Assembly: GCA_937876315.1 (NCBI GenBank)
Contig: CALEHQ010000042.1
Coordinates: 62,001 to 126,000 of the forward strand
Length of the DNA: 64,000 bases
DNA from: an uncultured Actinomycetes bacterium
Lineage (GTDB): Bacteria; Actinomycetota; Acidimicrobiia; Acidimicrobiales; Acidimicrobilacustridaceae
Direction: 5' to 3'
The notes under the pieces are model-generated. The model searched no databases. It saw only the letters and a list, made by a program, of their open reading frames with translations, and had not been told where the DNA came from. Shown piece after piece: positions 1 to 9,162 of this stretch. The first letter of the stretch is position 1, and each line of letters starts with the position of its first letter. A program made the position numbers and the translations under genes.

Positions 1-2389
1 GAGCTCGCTGGGTTGGGTTCTCGGGATTCGCTAGGCGATGACGCATCGCGACCTCGGCAGCGATCTCATCGAGTCCGATACCGCCGAGACGACTCACCGT
101 GCCGGTGAAGTACTCATCAACGAGATCGTTGGCGAGACCAACGGCCTCGAAAATCTGAGCTCCGGTGTACGAAGCAACTGTAGAGATGCCCATTTTGGAC
201 ATGACCTTCAGTACACCTTTGCTCGAGGACTTGATGTAATTCCCAATCGCCTTGATCGGATCATGCATTTCCGTGCGATCTTCAGCGATGAGATCTTCGA
301 TCGTCTCAAACGCGAGGTACGGGTTGATTGCTGCAGCGCCATAGCCAATTAAGAGGCACATGTGGTGAACCTCTCGCGCGTCTCCGGCCTCAACGATCAA
401 ACCAACCCGTGTACGCGTTTTCTCCCGAATGAGGTGGTGGTGAACAGCACTCGTAAAGAGCAACGACGGAATCGGAGCCATTTCAGCGTCGGCGCCGCGA
501 TCGGAAAGGACAAGCATGGTTGCCCCGGCCTCGATCGCGTCCGACGCCAGGCGCCGAACATTCTGTAGTGCCTTCGCAAGACCCTCTCCCCCAGCAGCAA
601 CCGGGTACAAGCATGGGATGACCACGGTGCGGAAGTCGGAGACGCCTTCGTGATCGGCGATGTGAACCAGCGTGCGCAGTTCGTCGTTATCGAGGATTGG
701 ACGTTCAATAACAATCTGACGGCACGAAGACGGCTGCGGATTGAGCAGGTTTCCTTCGGGTCCAAGCGTTCCACTCACAGCAGTCACGAGCTCTTCACGA
801 ATGGCATCAAGAGGAGGGTTCGTGACCTGTGCAAAGAGCTGAGCGAAATAGTCGAACAACAAACGCGAACGCGAGGACAGCACAGCGATAGGAGTATCGG
901 TGCCCATTGAGCCGATTGGTTCAAGCCCGTTCTTCGCCATCGGCTCAAGGATCAGCTTCATCTCTTCGTTCGTGTAACCGAACAGCTGCTGCCGCTTCAC
1001 GACTGCATCGTGAGCAATTAGAGGGTGAGGCTGCGATGCGAGCGACTGAAGCTCAATCTGGTTCGACGCGAGCCATTCCCCATAAGGGTGCTGCTCGGCG
1101 AGGTGATTCTTGATCTCTTCGTCGTCGATGATTCGGCCTTGCGCCGTGTCGACAAGGAACATCCGTCCGGGACGGAGACGGCCCTTTTGAACAACTCGCG
1201 CCGGATCCACGTCGATGACACCGACCTCTGAGGCCATGATCACCAAGTCGTCAGCTGTCACCCAATAGCGGGATGGACGCAGTCCGTTTCGATCGAGCAC
1301 TGCACCGATCACGGTGCCGTCGGTAAAGGCAATTGATGCGGGCCCGTCCCACGGTTCCATGAGCGACGCGTGGTATCGGTAGAAATCACGCTTTGCTCTC
1401 GGCATTGAAGGCTGATGCTCCCAAGCCTCCGGGACCATCATCAAGACTGCGTGCGGCAGTTCGTAGCCGCCCATATGGAGCAGTTCCAGTACCTCATCGA
1501 ACGTTGCGGAATCTGAAGCACCAGGCGAACAGATCGGGAAAATTCGATCAAGGTCACCCGGGAGAAGATCGGAGTCAAGCAGCGCTTCACGAGCTCGCAT
1601 CCAGTTTCGATTGCCCTGAACGGTATTGATTTCGCCGTTATGAGCGATGTAGCGGAAAGGATGGGCCAACGGCCACGATGGGAACGTATTCGTAGAGAAG
1701 CGTGAGTGAACGAGAGCGAGAGATGATTCGACGCGCGGATCGCTGAGATCAGTAAAGAACTTACCGAGTTGGGTGGTGGTGAGCATGCCCTTGTAGATGA
1801 ACGTGCGACTCGACAATGAAGGGAAATACACACCCCCTTCAGAAACAGTTCCAAGTTCGATTTCAGAACGCTTACGCGCCAGATAAACGCGGCGATCTAG
1901 AGCCAGACCTTCGAGACCCGCTCCTACGACAAATGGTTGAAAGAACGAAGGCTCAACACTCTTGGCCATCGAGCCGATCATTGAGTCGTCGACTGGCACT
2001 TCGCGCCAGCCAAGAATCGTTAGACCTTCTTCTGTGAAGATCCGCTCGATGGAATCGCGAGCAACAGATGCCTCGGAGGCTTCTGAGGGAAGGAAGGCCA
2101 GACCTGTCGCGTAGTGACCTTCCTCCGGAAGGTCGAACGGCAGTACCGCTCGGAAGAAAGCGTCAGGAATCTGGATGAGGATGCCCGCACCATCTCCAGT
2201 GTTCACCTCGGCACCAGCCGCGCCACGGTGGTCCATATTGCAAAGCGCACCTAGACCATGGCGGACGATCTGATGGCTGCGCTCGCCCTTCATATGGACG
2301 ACAAAGTTTACGCCACAGGCGTCGTGTTCGAATCGGGGGTCGTAAAGACCCTGTGCGCTGGGGAGCCCAGAAAGGCTATTTGGGAACAT
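1..2389 (-). CDS. gltB: Glutamate synthase (NADPH) large subunit, 3' end beyond window
   Basis: Transfers the amide nitrogen of glutamine to 2-oxoglutarate, working with GltD, to make glutamate in the cytoplasm. About 796 residues are visible of the roughly 1500 usual for the family. The reverse strand reads without a stop from ATG at 2389. After a 24-residue propeptide comes the class II amidotransferase nucleophile in HDACGV (Cys25). Further motifs are NMDHRGA, GDGAGI, HSRFSTN and HNGEIN, all near-identical to mycobacterial GltB. At the left edge the frame reads [11 protein letters not shown], typical of the FMN-barrel region. A Shine-Dalgarno-like AGGAAG lies just before ATG 2389; an in-frame GTG further upstream is possible but adds a poorly conserved leader. 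The gene is divergent from the aminopeptidase gene. Confidence 0.96.
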   Translation of the reverse strand, partial: MFPNSLSGLPSAQGLYDPRFEHDACGVNFVVHMKGERSHQIVRHGLGALCNMDHRGAAGAEVNTGDGAGILIQIPDAFFRAVLPFDLPEEGHYATGLAFLPSEASEASVARDSIERIFTEEGLTILGWREVPVDDSMIGSMAKSVEPSFFQPFVVGAGLEGLALDRRVYLARKRSEIELGTVSEGGVYFPSLSSRTFIYKGMLTTTQLGKFFTDLSDPRVESSLALVHSRFSTNTFPSWPLAHPFRYIAHNGEINTVQGNRNWMRAREALLDSDLLPGDLDRIFPICSPGASDSATFDEVLELLHMGGYELPHAVLMMVPEAWEHQPSMPRAKRDFYRYHASLMEPWDGPASIAFTDGTVIGAVLDRNGLRPSRYWVTADDLVIMASEVGVIDVDPARVVQKGRLRPGRMFLVDTAQGRIIDDEEIKNHLAEQHPYGEWLASNQIELQSLASQPHPLIAHDAVVKRQQLFGYTNEEMKLILEPMAKNGLEPIGSMGTDTPIAVLSSRSRLLFDYFAQLFAQVTNPPLDAIREELVTAVSGTLGPEGNLLNPQPSSCRQIVIERPILDNDELRTLVHIADHEGVSDFRTVVIPCLYPVAAGGEGLAKALQNVRRLASDAIEAGATMLVLSDRGADAEMAPIPSLLFTSAVHHHLIREKTRTRVGLIVEAGDAREVHHMCLLIGYGAAAINPYLAFETIEDLIAEDRTEMHDPIKAIGNYIKSSSKGVLKVMSKMGISTVASYTGAQIFEAVGLANDLVDEYFTGTVSRLGGIGLDEIAAEVAMRHRLANPENPTQRA

Positions 2390-2413
2390 GCGTCTTCCTG
2401 CGTTGCGTGGATC

Positions 2414-2434
2414 GGCAGATCTGCCTCGGCGAGG
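2414..2434. promoter_or_regulatory. Adjacent palindromes upstream of gltB
   Basis: GGCAGATCTGCC at 2414-2425 is a perfect 12-base palindrome. It runs into CCTCGGCGAGG at 2424-2434, a 5-base inverted repeat around one base. The pair lies 25 bases upstream of the gltB ATG, in the divergent gltB/pepC spacer, where an operator would sit. No regulator is identified. If gltB uses an upstream GTG the palindromes would be coding. Confidence 0.35.
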
Positions 2435-2593
2435 CGGAACCTGGGAGGATGACACGCTCACGATGGGGACGACGCTGGCCCCGGAGCGAAGTTCAAAGAG
2501 TACACGGCAGAAGGCTGACACCATCTGTCCGGGCGTCCGAGTGTAGATCAGTTGCGGGACGTGGCCCCAGCCCCACCGGTAGGGTCACATGCT

Positions 2594-3907
2594 GTGGAAC
2601 GCCCGGACTCCAGCCCTCGTCACCATCTTGAAGACCTCGCCGAGTTTGTTTCGGCCTCACCTTCACCATTCCACGCGGCCTCAGAGGCCTCACGCCGGCT
2701 TTCTGAGGCAGGCTTCACCCGGGTGTACGAGGCCGATGAATGGCCAAGCAGTCCAGGTTCCTATTACCTCCAGCGAGGCGGCGCCCTTGTTGCTTGGTCC
2801 ACCTCCGGAGCCCACCGCCCAAGCGCCGGCTTTCGCTTGATCGGCGCCCACACTGACTCGCCCAACCTTCGATTACGTCCTCGTCCAGACCACCAATCTG
2901 CGGGCATGGCTCAACTCGGTGTCGAGATTTACGGCGGCGCTCTCCTTAATTCATGGCTGGATCGAGACCTCGGCCTCTCCGGTCGAATCTCTGTTCGATC
3001 GAAGTCGAACGACACGTCAACCGTTCTGTTCCGCTGTGACGAACCGCTCCTCCGAGTCCCGCAGCTTGCTATTCATCTTGACCGGTCCATCATGACCGAA
3101 GGCCTGCGACTCGACCCGCAGCGCCACCTCCAGCCTGTGTGGAGTTCCGCACCGCAGAGCGCTCCCGAATTTCGCTCTTGGCTTAGTGAACGGACCGAGG
3201 TACCAGTCAATGAAATCCTGTCCTGGGATCTCATGACCCACGATCTCACCCCTCCAGCGGTTCTCGGTGTCGACGAGTCACTCTTCGCTTCGGCCCGACT
3301 CGACAACCTCCTCTCCTGCCACGCAGGAGTTACCGCTCTATTGAGTTCCTCGCTTGAAGCGCCTTACGTTCCCGTGCTTTGCCTTTTTGATCATGAAGAA
3401 GTTGGAAGTCAGTCCGCGAGCGGTGCCGCGGGCCAGCTCCTACCAACCGTTCTTGAACGAATCTTTCTCTCCGGAGATTGCACTCGAGACCAATGGTTTG
3501 CGGCGTTGGCGTCTTCGGTCTGCGTTTCCGCTGACGGGGCACACGCGACTCACCCCAATTGGCCTGAACGCCACGAGCCTGATCATCCCGTTCACATTGA
3601 TGGTGGTCCGGTACTTAAGTGGAACGCCGATGCGCGTTACGGAACAGATTCACCCGGTGCCGCCCATCTTCTTTCAATCGCTCGCGACATCGATATTCCG
3701 ATGCAAACGTTTGTTTCGCGTAACGACATGCCCTGTGGTTCAACGATCGGTCCAGTGACGGCGGCTCGTCTCGGAATCACCACCGTCGATGTTGGCGTCG
3801 CCCAGTTGTCGATGCATTCGGCCAGAGAACTCACCGGCGTCGTCGACCCTGCACGATTTGCAGCTCTGCTCGGGTCCTTCCTCTCCAGTCCACGGTCTGT
3901 GTCCTGA
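2594..3907 (+). CDS. pepC: M18 family aminopeptidase
   Basis: Cytoplasmic di-zinc aminopeptidase of the M18 (aspartyl aminopeptidase) family, which removes N-terminal residues from peptides. The start of the conserved domain is SPSPFHAA. Metal-site motifs are all present: GAHTDSPN, SWLDRDLG, LFDHEEVGS, HATHPN and the C-terminal SMHSARE. The resemblance to mycobacterial PepC runs over the full length. The start is uncertain: GTG at 2594 is preceded by GGTAGGG at a 9-base spacing and gives 437 residues; in-frame GTG 2561 and TTG 2552 would add up to 14 unconserved residues. The next gene begins 3 bases downstream, so the two are probably co-transcribed. Confidence 0.93.
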   Translation: MERPDSSPRHHLEDLAEFVSASPSPFHAASEASRRLSEAGFTRVYEADEWPSSPGSYYLQRGGALVAWSTSGAHRPSAGFRLIGAHTDSPNLRLRPRPDHQSAGMAQLGVEIYGGALLNSWLDRDLGLSGRISVRSKSNDTSTVLFRCDEPLLRVPQLAIHLDRSIMTEGLRLDPQRHLQPVWSSAPQSAPEFRSWLSERTEVPVNEILSWDLMTHDLTPPAVLGVDESLFASARLDNLLSCHAGVTALLSSSLEAPYVPVLCLFDHEEVGSQSASGAAGQLLPTVLERIFLSGDCTRDQWFAALASSVCVSADGAHATHPNWPERHEPDHPVHIDGGPVLKWNADARYGTDSPGAAHLLSIARDIDIPMQTFVSRNDMPCGSTIGPVTAARLGITTVDVGVAQLSMHSARELTGVVDPARFAALLGSFLSSPRSVS

Positions 3908-3910
3908 TCG

Positions 3911-4486
3911 TTGGAACTCGAGTTTGCATGCCAGGTGCTCGGAGTCGCAGTTGGGGATTCGGACAAGGAGGTCAAAGCCCTCTTTCGCGCTCTCATGCGA
4001 GAACACCACCCGGATCTTTCCGTATCGCGCACAGGCGAAGCGAGTAGAAGCGTCGATCCATCTCTGCTCACCGAGGCGTACTCAGTTGTGCTCTCGTCGA
4101 TACTGACCTCACCAGACCGCCTCGTTCCACGATCGGGCCAACTCACTGCCCCTCACCCACCTTCGGCTTCGCCCGCACATCCTCTCGTCTCTGAACGCGT
4201 TGGCGACACCATTTGGATCGAGGCACCACCGGACGAGGCCTACCAGCGTCTTCTCGATGCCGCATCAACACTTGGCGGTATCGGTCATGTCGACCGAAAT
4301 CTCGGTCTCCTAGAGGTGATCGTGCGATTCGAAGGAGGCCCCTCTTGCTCTGTTCTCATGACATTCCAGGGTCGAGCGCACGGCACAGATGTTTTTTGTG
4401 AGATGGAGTCAATTGAGGCCGATCCAACGCCGCCGATTCATCCTGTTCTCGAATCCCTTGTGGAGCGTCTCACGTCTGCCACTTGA
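3911..4486 (+). CDS. J-domain (DnaJ-like) protein of unknown role
   Basis: 191 residues from a TTG start placed 3 bases after the aminopeptidase stop. The first 65 residues look like a J-domain: LGV, DKEVKALFRALMREHHPDL with the HPD tripeptide at residues 33-35, then a later LLTEAYSVVLS helix. J-domains stimulate Hsp70 ATPases. The rest has a Pro/Ser-rich linker (about 75-95) and an unrecognised C-terminal domain of about 95 residues (from GDTIWIEAPPDEAYQRLL), which by pattern could be an SRPBCC-like fold; that is only a guess. There is no zinc-finger or Gly/Phe region, so this is not a canonical DnaJ. Its stop overlaps the candidate TTG start of the next gene. Confidence 0.72.
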   Translation: MELEFACQVLGVAVGDSDKEVKALFRALMREHHPDLSVSRTGEASRSVDPSLLTEAYSVVLSSILTSPDRLVPRSGQLTAPHPPSASPAHPLVSERVGDTIWIEAPPDEAYQRLLDAASTLGGIGHVDRNLGLLEVIVRFEGGPSCSVLMTFQGRAHGTDVFCEMESIEADPTPPIHPVLESLVERLTSAT

Positions 4487-5154
4487 GTATCCGCGCCACC
4501 ACGCCGCCACGCCGCGACAATGGCCGCCTCTTGACGGAAGAAGGAGTGGAAACCTTGGCAGTCACCAGCCAGTCATGGATGCTCGACTCCATCGCCTTCC
4601 ACCACGATTTCGAAGAGCGGCTCTTGGGACCAGATGGTCTCGTCGCAGTTCGTGACCGGGCAGTTCAACTTTGGGACGGCGTCGATCCCGTCGTTCATTC
4701 CTATCTGGCGGCTCTCGTTCTCTCCTCACCTGAGGATTGGTACCGAGCGTGTGAGGACACTCACCTCGTCGATTGGTATCGAGTATTGATGGCCCCGTGG
4801 CTTACGCCCACTCGGTCTATTCACGGACCTGACGCGCTCCGCCGTGGACTCCCCCACCTTGGATGGCATGCAACCGAATCTCGGCGTCTTGCTCGCGGTC
4901 GGGAACTCCTCACTCTTGCGGAACGACACCTCAGTCCCGCAGCACTCGATCGTCTTCTTGTTCGATTTGGTTGGGGCCATAAAGGTTGGCTCGACATCGA
5001 AGACGTCACCGGGGCCCTGAACAGAATGCGAACGCTCGACCCACGTAAATTCCGCGAGCACCCTGAACTCGTCGCTGTTGTTGAAAACGCCTTCGAGGTG
5101 TACGAATCAGCTGAAACAAAACCCGATCATGTGCTTCTCATCGTTTCCGACTAA
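4483..5154 (+). CDS. Hypothetical protein downstream of J-domain protein
   Basis: I do not recognise this family. It encodes 223 residues if the TTG at 4483, which overlaps the previous stop, is used. A better-supported start is TTG at 4555 (199 residues), because AAGGAG at 4541-4546 sits 8 bases before it and the first 24 residues are low in content. The protein is soluble and rich in Trp and Arg, with segments DWYRVLMAPWLTPTRS, GLPHLGWHATESRR and FGWGHKGWLDIEDV. It has no signal peptide or membrane segment. Tight coupling to the J-domain gene suggests a shared role, but nothing more can be said. Confidence 0.75.
   Translation: MSIRATTPPRRDNGRLLTEEGVETLAVTSQSWMLDSIAFHHDFEERLLGPDGLVAVRDRAVQLWDGVDPVVHSYLAALVLSSPEDWYRACEDTHLVDWYRVLMAPWLTPTRSIHGPDALRRGLPHLGWHATESRRLARGRELLTLAERHLSPAALDRLLVRFGWGHKGWLDIEDVTGALNRMRTLDPRKFREHPELVAVVENAFEVYESAETKPDHVLLIVSD
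4541..4546 (+). promoter_or_regulatory. Ribosome binding site favouring the TTG at 4555
   Basis: AAGGAG with an 8-base spacer before TTG 4555. It is the only good Shine-Dalgarno match near the start of the hypothetical gene and argues for the shorter protein. Confidence 0.5.
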
Positions 5155-5170
5155 TCAGCCAAGCATCTGC

Positions 5171-6322
5171 TTACGCCGCAAGTCCGTTGATCACTACTTG
5201 AGCATCGGGCTGCAGATCTAAAACATCGGCACCGCCAGATGTTCGGCGTGGCGTCACTGGGAGAACAACCATTTCGGGCGTAGCGTCCTTCAGAGCCCAA
5301 GCCAGACCAATGGCATCGATGTAGGAGAACGTCGACCCTCGCTTCATGCCGGCGCCTAGCGAGCCAGGAACGGAGAAGAGTTGGAATGGGTTCCGCTCTC
5401 CGGCGACCTCGCTCATAAGTGCTGCGAGAAAAACTCGTTGACGTTCGGTGCGTCCAATATCAGCGGTGCCATCGACACGCCATTTACCATTCACCATCTC
5501 GGTGTAATACCGACTTCGCACATAGGCCAGCGCCTCGGCGCCGTTGAGATGGTTCGGCCCGGAGTTCGCGATTGAAAGCCCGGACTGATCGTCGACGGCC
5601 GGGTACGGGAAGTCGATCGTGATCCCTCCAACTGCATCAACAAGATTCCCGAAGCTCACGAAATTGATTTCGAGATACTGATCCACCGGAATTCCGAGCG
5701 TTTCGACAGCCGAGATCAGATTCGACGGCCCTGATGCGAAGGTCGAATTGATGCGTCCCTTCTCACCGGTAGCTGGATCCGTCACCCAGAGATCACGAGG
5801 GATTGAGGCCAACTTCGTAACCGCCCCATCAACGTGGAGAACCATGATCGTGTCTGTCCGTGAACCAGAAACTTCCCCCGAGAGAAATGCACCCGAGTTC
5901 GGATCGTTGCTATCGATTCCAGCTCGGGAATCAGCACCGACGATGAGGTAATTGGTTCCCGATCGAGAACCACGCGGAGATAACGCAGCCGACACATTGA
6001 CGCTGGGGATCTTCGAGAACTGCAACCAGCCGAAAGCAAAGGAACCGACGGGTACGAACAACAGCAGCGCGACCACGATGAGAATGATCGTCTTTGTCCT
6101 CGGCCTCCTCTTGCGATGACCGCGGCGTGCCAAGAGTGGATCCTCGGTTGGACCAACTCCTGAGCCTCCACCTGCAGAGTCAAGCTGGGAAGCAGTTCCA
6201 CGCGTCGTGCTTCGTCCCAATACTGGGCGCGAAGGCAAACCGCTTGCGGAACCAACAACCGAGGAATTCTCCGACGTTGATTTACCGAGAATCCTCCGAC
6301 CCCTCGCGTCCCGTTCAGCCAT
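5171..6322 (-). CDS. LytR-CpsA-Psr (LCP) family cell-wall ligase
   Basis: LCP proteins transfer lipid-linked glycopolymers (in actinobacteria, arabinogalactan-like polymers) onto peptidoglycan outside the membrane. The 383-residue protein has a basic, Ser/Gly-rich cytoplasmic leader, one membrane helix at about 79-100 and an extracellular LCP domain. Family motifs in order are NYLIVGADSR, SRTDTIMVLHVD, ASIPRDLWV, RINSTFASG, VDAVGGITID, LNGAEALAYVRSR and DIGRTERQ, carrying the conserved Asp and Arg residues that bind pyrophosphate and metal. ATG at 6322 is the natural start. It converges with the hypothetical gene (16-base gap) and is divergent from the FAD oxidoreductase. It is a plausible partner of the glycan genes at 44-61 kb. 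Confidence 0.93.
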   Translation of the reverse strand: MAERDARGRRILGKSTSENSSVVGSASGLPSRPVLGRSTTRGTASQLDSAGGGSGVGPTEDPLLARRGHRKRRPRTKTIILIVVALLLFVPVGSFAFGWLQFSKIPSVNVSAALSPRGSRSGTNYLIVGADSRAGIDSNDPNSGAFLSGEVSGSRTDTIMVLHVDGAVTKLASIPRDLWVTDPATGEKGRINSTFASGPSNLISAVETLGIPVDQYLEINFVSFGNLVDAVGGITIDFPYPAVDDQSGLSIANSGPNHLNGAEALAYVRSRYYTEMVNGKWRVDGTADIGRTERQRVFLAALMSEVAGERNPFQLFSVPGSLGAGMKRGSTFSYIDAIGLAWALKDATPEMVVLPVTPRRTSGGADVLDLQPDAQVVINGLAA

Positions 6323-6432
6323 GGGGCTTTGGTCCAGAGAATCGCATGGAGAAAGAGTAGAACCACTGCAATGGATACGGTGGTCGCCTTTAGTTAACGA
6401 GTCGGCAGTTCGTAGTCGGTAACCTCCACCGG

Positions 6433-7677
6433 GTGAACGAAGATGTCGTAATCGTGGGAGCAGGTCTTGCCGGATTGGCGTGTGCTCGTACCCTGGTCGC
6501 TGCCGGAATTGGCGTTCAAGTGATTGAGGCTTCCGATGACGTCGGTGGCCGAGTTCGTTCCGACCACGTCGACGGCTTCATTCTTGATCGTGGTTTTCAG
6601 ATTCTGCTTACGGCCTACCCAGAGTTGTATCGCTGGTTCAACCTTGATCAGTTCGACCTTCGAAAATTTCAGCCCGGTGCCACGATTTGGACAGGTCGAG
6701 GGTTCTGCACGGTGGGCGATCCGCTTCGAAGCCCGCGCGATCTCCCATCGACGGTCTTCGCTCCGATCGGTTCAATCTCCGACAAGTTGCGTCTCCTTAA
6801 ATTGATCGCTTCAGTCCGCCGTGGCTCCGTGGCGGATCTCATGCGACGACGCGATTCATCGACACGAGAAAAGTTGCAGAACTTCGGATTTTCCCCTCGC
6901 ATCATCGAGAGATTCTTTCAACCTCTCTTCGCCGGAATTCAACTAGATCCTGATCTCGAGGTTTCCTCGCGCAGATTCGAAGTCATTCTGCGCATGCTCG
7001 CGGTTGGCGAAAGCGCGGTGCCCGCCGATGGCATGGGCTCACTGTCAAAGGAATTGGCGTCTGGCCTCCATGAAGGCTCCGTTCGATGCAATGAGGCCGT
7101 ACGAAGTGTTACCGAAAAATCCGTCATCCTTGAAAGCGGCGAGGAACTCACCGGCAGAGCGGTCGTGGTGGCAACACAAGGTCCTTCCGCTTCCAAACTC
7201 CTCGGACTCCCCGACCCCGGCTCACGTCCTGTCGCCGCCATTTGGTTCGACTCAACTGCGTCGCCGATACACAACCTGCACATCCTGCTCGATGGCGCTC
7301 AATCGGGTCCTATGAAGAATCTCGCAGTGCTAAGCGACGTTGCTCCGAGCTACGCCCCTCCGGGCAAAACTCTCTGTGTCGCCGCTATTCCCGGTCCCCC
7401 TGCACTTGGTCCACAACTCGAGGTAGAGGTTCGCAAGCAACTCGCTGCATGGCATCGCGACTCGCGCTCATGGGAAACCATCCGCGTCGACGTCATCCCC
7501 CATGGGCAACCACTGCAACTCCCTCCGCTCGACCCCCGCCGTTCCGTGCGCTTAGGAGCAGGACGATACGTCTGCGGTGACCACCGCGATACCGCTTCGA
7601 TCCAAGGCGCACTGTTCTCCGGGCGTCGTGCAGCGGCAGCAGTTCTCGCCGATCTGCAATCTCCACACACGAGTTAG
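6433..7677 (+). CDS. FAD-dependent oxidoreductase of the amine oxidase/desaturase superfamily
   Basis: 414 residues from GTG 6433. The N-terminal dinucleotide-binding fingerprint is VVIVGAGLAGLACA, followed by VIEASDDVGGRVRSD with the GG-x-R motif. A C-terminal FAD-contacting segment is GDHRDTASIQGALFSGRRAA. This architecture is shared by flavin amine oxidases, protoporphyrinogen oxidase and phytoene desaturase relatives (COG1232-like). No membrane helix or signal peptide is seen. The substrate cannot be assigned: no carotenoid or heme genes are nearby. It converges with the DUF2252 gene, leaving only 9 bases between stops. Confidence 0.85.
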   Translation: MNEDVVIVGAGLAGLACARTLVAAGIGVQVIEASDDVGGRVRSDHVDGFILDRGFQILLTAYPELYRWFNLDQFDLRKFQPGATIWTGRGFCTVGDPLRSPRDLPSTVFAPIGSISDKLRLLKLIASVRRGSVADLMRRRDSSTREKLQNFGFSPRIIERFFQPLFAGIQLDPDLEVSSRRFEVILRMLAVGESAVPADGMGSLSKELASGLHEGSVRCNEAVRSVTEKSVILESGEELTGRAVVVATQGPSASKLLGLPDPGSRPVAAIWFDSTASPIHNLHILLDGAQSGPMKNLAVLSDVAPSYAPPGKTLCVAAIPGPPALGPQLEVEVRKQLAAWHRDSRSWETIRVDVIPHGQPLQLPPLDPRRSVRLGAGRYVCGDHRDTASIQGALFSGRRAAAAVLADLQSPHTS

Positions 7678-7686
7678 CGCAACTCT

Positions 7687-9099
7687 TTAGCGGCCCTCAA
7701 TTGCTTGGATCTTGCCCGTATCGATTGCGGCTCGGAGTATCGCGTGATCTCGTTCGGTCTGATCGGCATAGTCCTTCGAGAACGACGCGATGGCTTTATC
7801 GAACGTGTCACCCTCTCCCAGATAGGCACTGATCGCTATCGGGTCTCCGGTCCTCGCGTGGGCGCGTGCCAAAGTGCGACCACAGACGCCGGCGTAGCTC
7901 GAAAGAACCGCAGGTGTCATTGAGGAGACGACGGCTGAACCCTTCATGTCGCGAAGCTGACGAATGTAATAGTGACGTTCACGAAACTTTGTCCACCCCA
8001 GGAACATGTCGCTTGCAGCCTGCAGGAGTCTCTGGCCAACGACGACGCGTTCTCCATGGGTGGAGTACTTACTCGCTCCAATCCATGGTTCGAGAACGGA
8101 ACGATTCGCTTCCTTAATCTGCAGGAACAGTGGATCGTCGTCTTCCCGATCGGCAGTGCACAGCGCAATCCAGCAATGAGTGCCGACGCTTCCGACTCCC
8201 ACAACCTTGCGAGCGATATCGATGATCTCGAACCGCTCGAGAAGGAGTCTCTTGTCCTCTTGGAGTGTTTCCTTGTAACGATCAAGCACCGTGTGAACAG
8301 CGTGATAGGTCGTGACGTCGGGCAGGTGTTCGACGATTGGTGGATTGTCCACGATGACCCGGCGCCCATCAACGACCTGGGTCAACTTGTCTAACGCCTG
8401 AAGAGTGTTGTGTCGCCGTGCCCGCTCAACGAGCTTCGCTGATCTCTTCAGCGCTTCGGTTGGCAACATCGGGAGGATCTCGTCGACATCGACTTTCGCG
8501 TACCAGACATCGAGCTGCGTTTGGTCGGCGAGCACCGCCATCCACGAGCGGTATGACGCCACACTTTCCAACGTCGCCGCTTCCGCTTGCTCTTTTGAGA
8601 AACCATTGTCGCGAGCTGCGAGTTCAACGCTCGCGGCGAGACGCTTCACGTCCCATTCCCATGGACCAGGCAGCGTCTCATCGAAGTCATTCAGGTCGAA
8701 AAGGAGATTGCGCTCAGGAGAGGCGAAGAGGCCGAAGTTCTGAAGATGTGCATCGCCACATACCTGAACGTCCAGACCAGTGCTCGGGGTACCAGCAAGA
8801 TCGGCAGCCATGACTGCAGCAGCACCTCGATAGAAGGTAAACGGCGAGGCCACCATGCGTCCCCAACGGAGAGGAACGAGATCGGGGAAGCGACGACGAT
8901 TTTGATCCTCGAGAACTGCAAATGGATCGCGGCGAGTCGCTGGCGCATACCAGCCCGCATGCGACGATCGCTGCGTGACCTTGCGTCGTTCGCGTCCGAG
9001 TTGGCGCCGCTCGGCTCGCGTCATGAGTTCTCCGCCAGAATGCATAAGTGGTCCGAGTTCGGGCGGGGCACCAGCGACAACAACATCATCGGAAGACAT
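7687..9099 (-). CDS. DUF2252 family protein
   Basis: 470 residues. The DUF2252 core is clear: FYRGAAAVMAADL, VCGDAHLQNFG, LLFDLNDFDET and WEWDVKRLAASVELA. CGDAHLQNF followed by DLNDFD resembles the catalytic loop and metal-binding Asp of aminoglycoside-phosphotransferase/kinase folds, so a phosphotransferase activity is plausible, but the family's function is not established. I chose ATG at 9099 (MSSDDVV) because a GGTGG precedes it; the longer reading to 9213 would overlap the divergent phosphoribosyltransferase gene and adds 38 unconserved residues. Confidence 0.9.
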   Translation of the reverse strand: MSSDDVVVAGAPPELGPLMHSGGELMTRAERRQLGRERRKVTQRSSHAGWYAPATRRDPFAVLEDQNRRRFPDLVPLRWGRMVASPFTFYRGAAAVMAADLAGTPSTGLDVQVCGDAHLQNFGLFASPERNLLFDLNDFDETLPGPWEWDVKRLAASVELAARDNGFSKEQAEAATLESVASYRSWMAVLADQTQLDVWYAKVDVDEILPMLPTEALKRSAKLVERARRHNTLQALDKLTQVVDGRRVIVDNPPIVEHLPDVTTYHAVHTVLDRYKETLQEDKRLLLERFEIIDIARKVVGVGSVGTHCWIALCTADREDDDPLFLQIKEANRSVLEPWIGASKYSTHGERVVVGQRLLQAASDMFLGWTKFRERHYYIRQLRDMKGSAVVSSMTPAVLSSYAGVCGRTLARAHARTGDPIAISAYLGEGDTFDKAIASFSKDYADQTERDHAILRAAIDTGKIQAIEGR

Positions 9100-9162
9100 G
9101 TCGCCACCGTACTTGTGCCTTAACGGTGAAGGATGACTTCTCTGATTGTGTAGGTTCGGCGC

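Noticed and set aside
38-2631. Several plus- and minus-strand open frames of 60-140 codons opposite or out of frame with gltB
   Set aside because: They have no recognisable protein content and lie within the strongly conserved glutamate synthase reading frame.
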